Source: JBIIUJ01 sp044340025
GTDB taxonomy: Bacteria > Pseudomonadota > Alphaproteobacteria > Caulobacterales > Aquidulcibacteraceae
Length of the DNA stretch: 10,426 bases
Assembly: GCA_044340025.1 (NCBI GenBank)
Contig: JBIIUJ010000093.1
Location: 1-10,426 of the forward strand
Direction: 5' to 3'
A program made the translations under genes and the position numbers. The notes below the pieces were generated by a model. It saw nothing but the letters and a program-made list of their open reading frames with translations. It did not search any database and had not been told where the DNA came from. Positions 1-8,365 of the stretch are shown piece after piece; position 1 is the stretch's first letter; each line of letters opens with the position of its first letter.

Positions 1-2360
<2,360 letters not shown>

Positions 2361-2390
2361 GGGCTGCACGTCCATCCAGGAAACGGCCTC

Positions 2391-2410
2391 GCCCCGGCCA
2401 CGGCTGGGGC
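2391..2410 (+). terminator. GC-rich hairpin after ppdK, possible terminator
   Basis: GCCCCGGC at 2391-2398 pairs with GCTGGGGC at 2403-2410 (8 bp including one G-U) across a 4-nt loop, starting 31 nt after the ppdK stop. No T-run follows, so it is not a canonical intrinsic terminator. It could still act as a pause or 3'-end stabilising hairpin. Confidence 0.35.
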
Positions 2411-2418
2411 CCGGGTCG

Positions 2419-2463
2419 TCATGCGCGCGGCGTTTCGTTCTGGACCCCGGCTTTCACCGGGGA
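2419..2463. repeat. REP-like intergenic palindromic element (degenerate)
   Basis: The segment opens with GTCATG and contains TCTGGACCCCGG followed by CTTTCA and CCGGGG. CCCCGG (2445-2450) and CCGGGG (2457-2462) form a perfect 6-bp stem with a 6-nt loop. From memory, this wording closely resembles short palindromic repeats scattered through many alphaproteobacterial intergenic regions, where two hairpin halves are bracketed by GTCAT and TGAC. Here the left half seems degraded and the closing TGAC is absent. Only one copy is visible, so its repeat status is inferred. Confidence 0.4.
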
Positions 2464-2490
2464 GAGGCCTCCATGGAAGGCAAGCGCCCT

Positions 2491-2518
2491 GTCCGCGGAC
2501 TGCCCAGAGGGTGGGCAG
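2491..2518. repeat. palindrome plus adjacent perfect hairpin
   Basis: GTCCGCGGAC (2491-2500) is a perfect 10-bp palindrome. It abuts a perfect 7-bp inverted repeat, CTGCCCA (2500-2506) and TGGGCAG (2512-2518), with a 5-nt loop. No T-run follows. It may be an operator, RNA structure, or part of a decayed repeat cluster in the ppdK-lon gap. No function is assigned. Confidence 0.3.
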
Positions 2519-2622
2519 CCCGCCATCTGCCCCAAGATGCGGAAATTTCTAGCCAAACTCAGCGAACACCGCCGGGCGCGCGCTCCGCGGCCGTGGATAA
2601 GTCGCGATTGCCGCTCTCTGCG

Positions 2623-2650
2623 CTTGAACGCGGGCAGAACGCGCCCAACA
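2623..2650 (+). promoter_or_regulatory. candidate sigma-32-type heat-shock promoter for lon
   Basis: CTTGAA at 2623-2628 matches the -35 element of RpoH (sigma-32) promoters exactly. After 15 nt comes CCCAACA at 2644-2650, a partial match to the CCCCAT-type -10. Transcription would start about 70-75 nt before the lon ATG and include both leader hairpins. lon is a classic RpoH target, which supports the reading, but the -10 is imperfect and was found by eye. Confidence 0.35.
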
Positions 2651-2665
2651 TAAGTTGCAACCCTT

Positions 2666-2720
2666 GGGGCGGAGCGTGATTCCGCCCCGCTCAAGAGCAA
2701 GGGCGGGAGAAGACCCGCCC
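2666..2720 (+). promoter_or_regulatory. two perfect hairpins in the lon leader, next to the ribosome binding site
   Basis: GGGGCGGA (2666-2673) and TCCGCCCC (2681-2688) form a perfect 8-bp stem with a 7-nt loop. Twelve nt later, GGGCGGG (2701-2707) and CCCGCCC (2714-2720) form a perfect 7-bp stem with a 6-nt loop. The second stem ends directly before the GGAG Shine-Dalgarno (2721-2724), 6 nt from the lon ATG. Neither is followed by a T-run, so terminators are unlikely. Folding beside the ribosome binding site could tune lon translation, for example with temperature. Confidence 0.45.
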
Positions 2721-2730
2721 GGAGACCGAT

Positions 2731-5130
2731 ATGACGGACGCCCGTTCCATCCCCCTCCTTCCCCTGCGCGATATCGTGGTCTTCCCGCATATGGTCGCCC
2801 CGCTGTTTGTCGGGCGCGACAAGTCGGTGAAGGCGCTTGAAGCGGTGATGAAGGGCGACAAGCAAATCCTGCTCGCCGCCCAGAAAGACGCCGCCGACGA
2901 CGATCCCGGCCAGGACGACATCTATCCCATCGGCACGATCGCCACCGTGCTGCAATTGCTGAAACTGCCCGACGGCACGGTGAAGGTGCTGGTGGAGGGC
3001 GCAGGCCGCGCGCGCATCACAGGCTTCCTCGACACCAAGGCGTTTTTCGAGGTCACGGCCGAGCCGGTCGCCGAAGAAGGCGCAGACGCGAGCGAGGCCC
3101 AGGCGCTGGCGCGCACCGCCATCGAGCAGTTTGAAAGCTATGTGAAGCTCAACCGCAAGGCGCCGCCCGAAGTGGTGGCGACCGTCTCCCAGATCGCAGA
3201 ACCCGGCCGTCTGGCCGATACGATTGCGGCCAATCTGGCGATCAAGATCCCGCAGAAGCAGGAGCTTCTGGAAACGCTGGTGGTTGCCCAGCGGCTGGAA
3301 AAGATCTTCGGCTTCATGGAAGGCGAGATCGGGGTGCTTCAGGTGGAGCGGCGCATCCGCAATCGCGTGAAGCGACAGATGGAGAAATCACAGCGCGAAT
3401 ACTACCTGAACGAGCAGATGAAGGCGATCCAGCGCGAACTCGGCGAGACCGAGGATGGTCGCGATGAGCTCGCCGAACTCGCCGACAAGATCCAGAAGAC
3501 GAAGTTCACCAAGGAAGCGCGCGCCAAGGTCGAAGCAGAGCTGAAAAAGCTCAAGCAGATGTCGCCCACCAGCGCTGAATCGACCGTGGTTCGCAACTAT
3601 CTCGATTGGATGCTCTCCATTCCGTGGGGCAAGAGCAAGAAAGTCCGCAAGGATCTCGATTACGCCCAGCAGATCCTGGACGAGGACCACTACGGCCTCG
3701 ACAAGGTGAAGGAGCGCATCCTCGAATATCTGGCCGTGGGACAGCGGACCTCCAAGCTGCGCGGGCCGATCCTGTGCCTTGTGGGGCCGCCCGGCGTGGG
3801 CAAGACCTCGCTCGGCAAGTCGATCGCCAAGGCGACGGGGCGTGATTTCGTGCGCGTGTCGCTGGGCGGGGTGCGCGATGAGGCCGAAATCCGCGGCCAC
3901 CGGCGCACCTATATCGGCTCCATGCCTGGCCGGGTGATCCAGTCGATGAAGAAAGCCAAGAGCTCCAACCCGCTCTTCCTGCTCGACGAGATCGACAAGA
4001 TGGGCGCGGACTATCGCGGCGATCCCGCAGCGGCGTTGCTCGAGGTGCTCGATCCCGAACAGAACGCGACGTTCAATGATCACTATCTGGAGGTCGATTA
4101 CGACCTCTCAGACGTGATGTTCATCACGACCGCGAACTCGCTCTACATGAGCCAGCCGCTCCTCGACCGGATGGAGATCATCCGCATTCCCGGCTACACC
4201 GAGGATGAAAAGATCGAGATCGCCAAGCGCCACCTGATCCCGAAACAGATCGAGGCGCATGGCCTGCGGGCGGGCGAATGGGCGATCACCGATGAGGCGC
4301 TGCGCGACCTCGTTCGCTACTACACCCGCGAAGCCGGCGTGCGGAATCTCGAGCGCGAGCTTGCCGGCCTTGCCCGCAAGGCTGTGCGCCAGCTGGAGCA
4401 GAAGAAGGCCCTCGCTGTCGAGGTGACGCCGGAAAACCTTTCGGACTTCGCCGGCGTGCGCAAGCACCGCTATGGCGAGGCTGAACTGGAAGACCAGATC
4501 GGCGCTGTCACGGGCCTGGCCTGGACCGAGGTCGGCGGCGACACGCTGACGATCGAGGCGGTGCAGATGTTCGGCAAGGGCCGGATGACGGTCACCGGCA
4601 ACCTCAAGGACGTGATGAAGGAATCGATTTCGGCGGCGGCCTCCTTCGTGAAGGCGCGTGCGCCGCACCTGGGCATCAAGCCGACGGTGTTCGATCAGGC
4701 CGACATCCACGTCCATGTGCCCGAAGGCGCAACGCCGAAGGACGGCCCCTCCGCCGGCATCGCCATGATGACCGCGATCGTGAGCCTGCTCACGAGCAAC
4801 CCGGTCTCCAAATCGGTCGCCATGACCGGCGAGATCACGTTGCGCGGTCGGGTGCTGCCGATCGGCGGGCTCAAGGAGAAACTGCTCGCGGCCCTGAGGG
4901 CGGGGGTGACGACCGTTCTGATCCCGAAGGACAATGAGAAAGACCTCGCCGACATCCCGGACAATGTGAAGGGCGCGCTGGAGATCATCCCGGTCTCCAC
5001 CGCAGACGAGGTGCTGGTGCGCGCGCTGACCCGGCCGATCAAGCCGATTGAATGGACCGAGGAAGACCAGGCCGCAGCCCTCCGCGCGACGCCCCGGGCG
5101 CCCGATCCGGAGGCGCCCGTGGCCCACTAG
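2731..5130 (+). CDS. lon: ATP-dependent protease Lon (endopeptidase La)
   Basis: Lon is a cytoplasmic homohexameric AAA+ serine protease that degrades misfolded proteins and specific short-lived regulators. At 799 aa it is full length for bacterial LonA. In order it has the N-terminal substrate-binding domain (from IPLLPLRDIVVFPHMVAPLFVGR, residues about 7-205), a long helical linker (RIRNRVKRQMEKSQREYYLNEQ), the AAA+ module with Walker A GPPGVGKT (352-359) and Walker B LFLLDEIDK (D419/E420), and the C-terminal protease domain. The catalytic dyad is Ser674 in PKDGPSAG and Lys717 in GGLKEK, with the 43-residue spacing of E. coli S679/K722. The start is set by GGAG six nt upstream of the ATG and by family length. 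No clpP/clpX neighbour lies directly upstream, since ppdK occupies that side. A strong terminator after the stop makes it monocistronic. It is probably heat-inducible (inference from the upstream promoter candidate). Confidence 0.98.
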   Translation: MTDARSIPLLPLRDIVVFPHMVAPLFVGRDKSVKALEAVMKGDKQILLAAQKDAADDDPGQDDIYPIGTIATVLQLLKLPDGTVKVLVEGAGRARITGFLDTKAFFEVTAEPVAEEGADASEAQALARTAIEQFESYVKLNRKAPPEVVATVSQIAEPGRLADTIAANLAIKIPQKQELLETLVVAQRLEKIFGFMEGEIGVLQVERRIRNRVKRQMEKSQREYYLNEQMKAIQRELGETEDGRDELAELADKIQKTKFTKEARAKVEAELKKLKQMSPTSAESTVVRNYLDWMLSIPWGKSKKVRKDLDYAQQILDEDHYGLDKVKERILEYLAVGQRTSKLRGPILCLVGPPGVGKTSLGKSIAKATGRDFVRVSLGGVRDEAEIRGHRRTYIGSMPGRVIQSMKKAKSSNPLFLLDEIDKMGADYRGDPAAALLEVLDPEQNATFNDHYLEVDYDLSDVMFITTANSLYMSQPLLDRMEIIRIPGYTEDEKIEIAKRHLIPKQIEAHGLRAGEWAITDEALRDLVRYYTREAGVRNLERELAGLARKAVRQLEQKKALAVEVTPENLSDFAGVRKHRYGEAELEDQIGAVTGLAWTEVGGDTLTIEAVQMFGKGRMTVTGNLKDVMKESISAAASFVKARAPHLGIKPTVFDQADIHVHVPEGATPKDGPSAGIAMMTAIVSLLTSNPVSKSVAMTGEITLRGRVLPIGGLKEKLLAALRAGVTTVLIPKDNEKDLADIPDNVKGALEIIPVSTADEVLVRALTRPIKPIEWTEEDQAAALRATPRAPDPEAPVAH

Positions 5131-5137
5131 AGCGGGG

Positions 5138-5172
5138 AAAGGGCCTCGGAGCGATCCGGGGCCTTTTCTTTT
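5138..5172 (+). terminator. Rho-independent terminator of lon
   Basis: GGCCTCGGA (5142-5150) pairs with TCCGGGGCC (5155-5163), 9 bp with one G-U, closed by a GCGA tetraloop. It can be extended outward by AAAG pairing with TTTT. It is followed by TTTTCTTTT (5164-5172). It begins 7 nt after the lon stop, the textbook arrangement, and separates lon from the transporter gene. Confidence 0.88.
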
Positions 5173-5189
5173 CTCCGCTGTCGGTCACG

Positions 5190-5210
5190 CTGCCCGGGCA
5201 GAGGTCTGCC
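5190..5210. promoter_or_regulatory. overlapping palindromes upstream of the transporter gene
   Basis: CTGCCCGGGCAG (5190-5201) is a perfect 12-bp palindrome. It overlaps a second inverted repeat, GGCAGA (5197-5202) and TCTGCC (5205-5210). Both sit in the 52-nt gap between the lon terminator and the transporter ATG, where a promoter and operator would have to lie. No clear -35/-10 pair was found, so operator function is only a possibility. The site could also shape the leader RNA. Confidence 0.22.
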
Positions 5211-5224
5211 GGGGGGGCAAGGGC

Positions 5225-6472
5225 ATGAAGCTGGGCTTGTGGGTTCTCGCGGCGCTGACGCTCGGCGTTACGCTCGGCGCCTGGATCGACGCGGCCGGCG
5301 GCTCGGGTTTGCGGGCCGCTGCGGAGGGGGTCAGCGTTCTCGGCTCGGTCTGGCTCGACGCCCTGCGCATGACGCTGGTGCCGCTGATCTTTGCAATCCT
5401 GGTGGCCTCGATCGCTCAGATCGCAGAGACGGCGAGCGTTGGTCCTCTGGCGCGCCGGACGCTCGCGCTTATGGCGGTCCTTGTCCTGCTGGCGGGCCTT
5501 TATGGCGTCACGGCGACCAATGCGGTGCTGTCGGCGTTTCCTGTCGCGCCGGGCGTAGGCGAGGCGCTCCTGGCGAGTGCGTCGGGCGAGGCCGCCCCCG
5601 ATGCGCCCCTGAGCCTTGCTGCCTGGGCGCGCTCTCTGATCCCCGCCAATGTCGTCAAGGCTGCGGCTGAAAATGCGGTGCTGCCTCTCGTGGTCTTTGC
5701 CTGTCTTTTCGGGTTCGCAACGACGCGGCTCGCCCCAGATCTGCGTGCGCCGATCGTGTCGTTCTTTCGGGCGAGCGGGGAAGCGATGATCCTGATCGTC
5801 GGCTGGATCCTGGCGCTCGCGCCCGTCGGCGTTTTCGGCCTCTCGCTCGCGCTGGGGCTGGAGACAGGCTTTGCCGCCATCGGGGTGCTTGCCCATTATG
5901 TGCTGGTCGTCAGCGGCGTCACGGTCGGGGTGATCGCTGTGGCCTTTCTGATCGGTCTGTTCGGTGCAGGATTGCCTGCGGCGGTCTTTGCCCGCGCGGT
6001 CGCGCCGGTGCAGGTGATCGGAGCGTCCACCCAAAGCTCGCTTGCCTCGCTGCCCGCCATGCTGTCGGCCGCGTTGGGGCCCATGCAGGTCTCGCCCAGG
6101 GTGGCGGAGTTCGTGCTGCCACTCGCGGTGGCGGTTTTCCGCATCACCAGCCCGGTGGCCAATCTGGCGGTGGCTGCGTTCGTGGCTCATCTGCATGGGC
6201 TGGAGCCCAGCCTTGCCCAATGGGCTGCAGCGCTTCTTGTCGCGTTCGCTGTCAGCGTCTCCACCATCGGCCTGCCCGGTCAGGCGAGCTTTTTTGCCAG
6301 CGTTGCGCCGATCTGCGTCGCGCTCGGCGTGCCGGTGACGGTGTTGCCGATCCTGCTGGCGGTTGAGGTGATCCCCGATGTGTTCCGCACCATCGGCAAT
6401 GTCACCGCAGACCTCTCTGTGACCGGGCTGATCAATCGCTGGCAGAAGCGGCGCGAAGCCGCTGGCGCCTGA
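5225..6472 (+). CDS. dicarboxylate/amino acid:cation symporter (DAACS/SDF family), variant TM7 motif
   Basis: This 415-aa inner-membrane secondary transporter belongs to the GltPh/GltP/DctA fold. Members import glutamate, aspartate, C4-dicarboxylates or neutral amino acids with Na+ or H+. The protein is hydrophobic throughout, starting with MKLGLWVLAALTLGVTLGAWI as TM1. The hairpin HP1 serine motif reads STQSSLASLP (268-277). HP2 is GLPGQASFF, and TM8 reads EVIPDVFRTIGNVTAD, keeping D385, R388, T389, N392 and D396 (GltPh D394, R397, T398, N401, D405), while GltPh D390 is Glu381. The TM7 NMDGT ion/substrate motif is replaced by FRITS (305-309), so coupling and substrate may differ from the model transporters. 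The ATG at 5225 is chosen because it opens TM1 and has a G-rich SD-like run (5211-5217). An upstream in-frame extension would run into lon. guaA begins 36 nt after the stop. The substrate cannot be named. Confidence 0.9.
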   Translation: MKLGLWVLAALTLGVTLGAWIDAAGGSGLRAAAEGVSVLGSVWLDALRMTLVPLIFAILVASIAQIAETASVGPLARRTLALMAVLVLLAGLYGVTATNAVLSAFPVAPGVGEALLASASGEAAPDAPLSLAAWARSLIPANVVKAAAENAVLPLVVFACLFGFATTRLAPDLRAPIVSFFRASGEAMILIVGWILALAPVGVFGLSLALGLETGFAAIGVLAHYVLVVSGVTVGVIAVAFLIGLFGAGLPAAVFARAVAPVQVIGASTQSSLASLPAMLSAALGPMQVSPRVAEFVLPLAVAVFRITSPVANLAVAAFVAHLHGLEPSLAQWAAALLVAFAVSVSTIGLPGQASFFASVAPICVALGVPVTVLPILLAVEVIPDVFRTIGNVTADLSVTGLINRWQKRREAAGA

Positions 6473-6500
6473 TTGTCGCGCGGGAAGGGCGCGGCTACAC
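6473..6500 (+). promoter_or_regulatory. candidate promoter immediately before guaA
   Basis: TTGTCG (6473-6478), 16 nt, then CTACAC (6495-6500) resembles an alphaproteobacterial housekeeping promoter (TTGACG-type -35, weak TATAAT-type -10). The -10-like box ends 8 nt before the guaA ATG, so transcription would begin at or within a few nt of the start codon, giving a nearly leaderless mRNA. Found by eye; read-through from the transporter gene is an alternative. Confidence 0.3.
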
Positions 6501-6508
6501 CCGCCGCC

Positions 6509-8071
6509 ATGACAGAGCCCCGCCACGACCGCGTCCTTATCATCGATTTCGGCAGCCAGGTGACCCAGCTCATCGCGCGGCGCGTGCGCGAGGCTGGGGT
6601 CTATTGCGAGATCCACCCCTTCAATGCCGCCGAGCGCGTGCTGGCGGGCGGTTTCAACCCGAAAGCAATCATCTTTTCCGGCGGGCCGGCCTCTGTGACC
6701 GAGGAGGACAGCCCCCGCGCGCCGCAGGCGGCGTTCGACCTCGGCGTGCCGATCCTGGCGATCTGCTATGGTCAGCAGACGACGGCCGTTCAGCTTGGCG
6801 GCGCGGTGGAGGGCGGCCATGCCGCCGAGTTCGGCCGCGCCGTGATCGAGGTGAAGGAGCACAGCGCCCTGTTCGAGGGGCTCTGGGACGTCGGCGGCTG
6901 CTATACCGTCTGGATGAGCCATGGCGACCGCGTGACCCGGCTGCCCGACGGTTTCAGCGTCAAGGCGGTCAGTGAAAACGCCCCCTTCGCCATCGCAAGC
7001 GACGAAGAACGCCGCATCTACACCACCATGTTCCACCCGGAGGTGGTGCATACCCCCGACGGGGCGAAGCTTCTGTCCAACTTCGTGCTGAAGATCGCGG
7101 GCTGTCGCGGCGACTGGACGATGGCGGCCTATCGCGCAGAGATGATCGACAAGATCCGCGCCCAGGTAGGCAGGGAGCGGGTGATTTGCGGCCTGTCGGG
7201 CGGTGTGGACAGTTCGGTCGCGGCCGTCCTGATCCATGAGGCTATCGGCGATCAGCTCACCTGCGTGTTCGTCGATACCGGCCTGATGCGGGCGGGCGAA
7301 GCCGAGGAGGTTGTGCGCCTGTTTCGCGACTCCTACAACATCCCGCTGATCCACGCCGATGAGGGGGAGCGGTTTCTCTCTGCGCTCGCCGGCGTTTCCG
7401 ACCCCGAGATCAAGCGCAAGACGATTGGCAAGCTCTTCATCGATGTCTTTGAAGACAAAGCGAAATCCTTGGGCGGCGCCGCGTTCCTCGCCCAGGGCAC
7501 GCTCTATCCCGATGTGATCGAGAGCGTCTCCTTCACCGGCGGGCCTTCGGTGACCATCAAGAGCCACCACAATGTCGGCGGGCTGCCCGAGCGGATGAAC
7601 ATGAAGCTCGTGGAACCCCTGCGCGAGCTGTTCAAGGACGAGGTGCGCGCCCTCGGCCGCGAGCTGGGCTTGCCGGACCATTTCGTTGGGCGCCATCCAT
7701 TCCCCGGTCCGGGGCTGGCCATCCGCGTGCCGGGCGAGATCACGCCCGAAAAGCTCGACATCCTGCGCAAGGCGGACGCCATCTATCTCGACGAGATCCG
7801 CCGGGCTGGCCTTTACGACGCCATCTGGCAGGCTTTCGCGGTGCTGCTGCCGGTCAAGACCGTGGGCGTGATGGGCGATGGGCGCACCTACGACCATGTG
7901 TGTGCGCTGCGGGCCGTGACCTCCACCGACGGGATGACGGCGGACTTCTACCCGTTCGACATCGCCTTCCTCGGCCGCGCCGCGACGCGGATCATCAACG
8001 AAGTCAAAGGCATCAACCGCGTCGTCTACGATGTGACCAGCAAGCCGCCCGGCACGATCGAGTGGGAATAA
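6509..8071 (+). CDS. guaA: GMP synthase (glutamine-hydrolysing)
   Basis: GuaA catalyses the last step of GMP synthesis in the cytoplasm: XMP, ATP and glutamine give GMP, AMP and PPi. The 520-aa length is normal. The N-terminal class I glutamine amidotransferase carries nucleophile Cys86 in ILAICYGQQ and the His176/Glu178 pair in FHPEV. The ATP-pyrophosphatase domain has the P-loop SGGVDSS (230-236). The C-terminal dimerisation/XMP-binding domain has KSHHNVGGLPERM, RHPFPGPGLAIRV, GDGRTYDHVCALRAVTS and the invariant ending KPPGTIEWE. The start at ATG 6509 (MTEPRHDRVLIIDFGSQ) is chosen over the in-frame TTG at 6473 because it matches family length and the TTG has no ribosome site. No Shine-Dalgarno sits close to the ATG either, which fits leaderless or coupled translation. 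The 3' end is intact and appears to serve as the chromosomal attachment site of the element that follows. Confidence 0.98.
   Translation: MTEPRHDRVLIIDFGSQVTQLIARRVREAGVYCEIHPFNAAERVLAGGFNPKAIIFSGGPASVTEEDSPRAPQAAFDLGVPILAICYGQQTTAVQLGGAVEGGHAAEFGRAVIEVKEHSALFEGLWDVGGCYTVWMSHGDRVTRLPDGFSVKAVSENAPFAIASDEERRIYTTMFHPEVVHTPDGAKLLSNFVLKIAGCRGDWTMAAYRAEMIDKIRAQVGRERVICGLSGGVDSSVAAVLIHEAIGDQLTCVFVDTGLMRAGEAEEVVRLFRDSYNIPLIHADEGERFLSALAGVSDPEIKRKTIGKLFIDVFEDKAKSLGGAAFLAQGTLYPDVIESVSFTGGPSVTIKSHHNVGGLPERMNMKLVEPLRELFKDEVRALGRELGLPDHFVGRHPFPGPGLAIRVPGEITPEKLDILRKADAIYLDEIRRAGLYDAIWQAFAVLLPVKTVGVMGDGRTYDHVCALRAVTSTDGMTADFYPFDIAFLGRAATRIINEVKGINRVVYDVTSKPPGTIEWE
8056..8071. other. inferred attL core at the guaA 3' end
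   Basis: The conserved last codons of guaA (encoding TIEWE-stop) lie at the exact point where composition and gene type change, with an integrase 294 nt downstream. guaA 3' ends are known integration hotspots for tyrosine-recombinase genomic islands. The integrated element would preserve the reading frame by duplicating the core. No second copy of the core is in the window, so the exact core limits are a guess. Confidence 0.45.
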
Positions 8072-8152
8072 TTTTTGCCCATCCGAGGGTATCCAAAACT
8101 ACGCCAGAATACGCTCTAACTCACTGAAAAACAGAAATAATTAAGCCATAGC

Positions 8153-8172
8153 CTATCGATGACTATCGGTGG
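8153..8172. repeat. tandem 10-bp direct repeat near the attachment site
   Basis: CTATCGATGA (8153-8162) is followed directly by CTATCGGTGG (8163-8172), matching at 8 of 10 positions. Two copies spaced one helical turn apart fit a site bound cooperatively on one DNA face, as for excisionase or integrase arm sites. The binding protein is not known; the AlpA-like gene or the integrase of this element are candidates. Confidence 0.35.
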
Positions 8173-8235
8173 GCATGGAACGCGTCTGTCGTATCTGGTG
8201 ACGGACCCGCCCCCCGTTGATCATCCGGAAAATCG

Positions 8236-8278
8236 AAAGTACCGTCACAGCGATAGAGGCTCGTGACGGTACTTTTTT
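8236..8278 (+). terminator. strong Rho-independent terminator between guaA and the integrase
   Basis: AAAGTACCGTCAC (8236-8248) and GTGACGGTACTTT (8263-8275) form a perfect 13-bp stem, with a short AGC/GCT extension inside a 14-nt loop, ending in six T's (8273-8278). It lies 165 nt after the guaA stop. It would end guaA read-through before the integrase. Because it lies on the element side of the presumed junction, it was probably brought in by the element. Confidence 0.75.
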
Positions 8279-8325
8279 CAGCCTAACACGCTGAACATAA
8301 ATGGAAAAGTTCGTCGAAAGTCTCC

Positions 8326-8347
8326 AAAAGCCGCGTGACGGTCTTTT
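8326..8347 (+). promoter_or_regulatory. hairpin next to the integrase ribosome binding site
   Basis: AAAAGCCG (8326-8333) pairs with CGG-CTTTT (8339-8347, with T8342 bulged), 8 bp around a 5-nt CGTGA loop. It ends just before the strong GAGGAGG Shine-Dalgarno (8353-8359) of the integrase. The right arm repeats the sequence of the upstream terminator's right arm with one base deleted. It may act as a weak terminator or attenuator, or set translation of the integrase. Confidence 0.4.
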
Positions 8348-8365
8348 TGCGCGAGGAGGCCCAGA

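Noticed and set aside
2592..2600. DnaA-box-like CGTGGATAA
   Set aside because: A single site with one mismatch to TGTGGATAA and no companions, AT-rich unwinding region or replication gene nearby.
2419..2955. 178-aa minus-strand frame across the ppdK-lon gap and 5' lon
   Set aside because: Overlaps lon for more than 200 nt and has no domain, and no plausible promoter or ribosome site was seen. The gap part is better explained by inverted repeats.
4108..5127. 339-aa minus-strand open frame opposite lon
   Set aside because: Antisense shadow of the Lon protease domain, with the biased composition expected of such shadows.
6473..6508. 12-codon N-terminal extension of GuaA from TTG 6473
   Set aside because: No ribosome site, the extension (MSRGKGAATPAA) is not family-like, and the ATG at 6509 gives the normal length.
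5039..7897. 952-aa minus-strand open frame
   Set aside because: It lies opposite two well-supported genes (the transporter and guaA), its translation is Arg/His/Asp-rich low-complexity typical of the antisense of GC-rich coding DNA, and no domain is recognisable.
8072..8365. tRNA or CRISPR array near the integrase
   Set aside because: No cloverleaf-compatible arms or TTC-type T-loop were seen, and the repeats present are two-copy hairpin modules, not regularly spaced repeat-spacer units.
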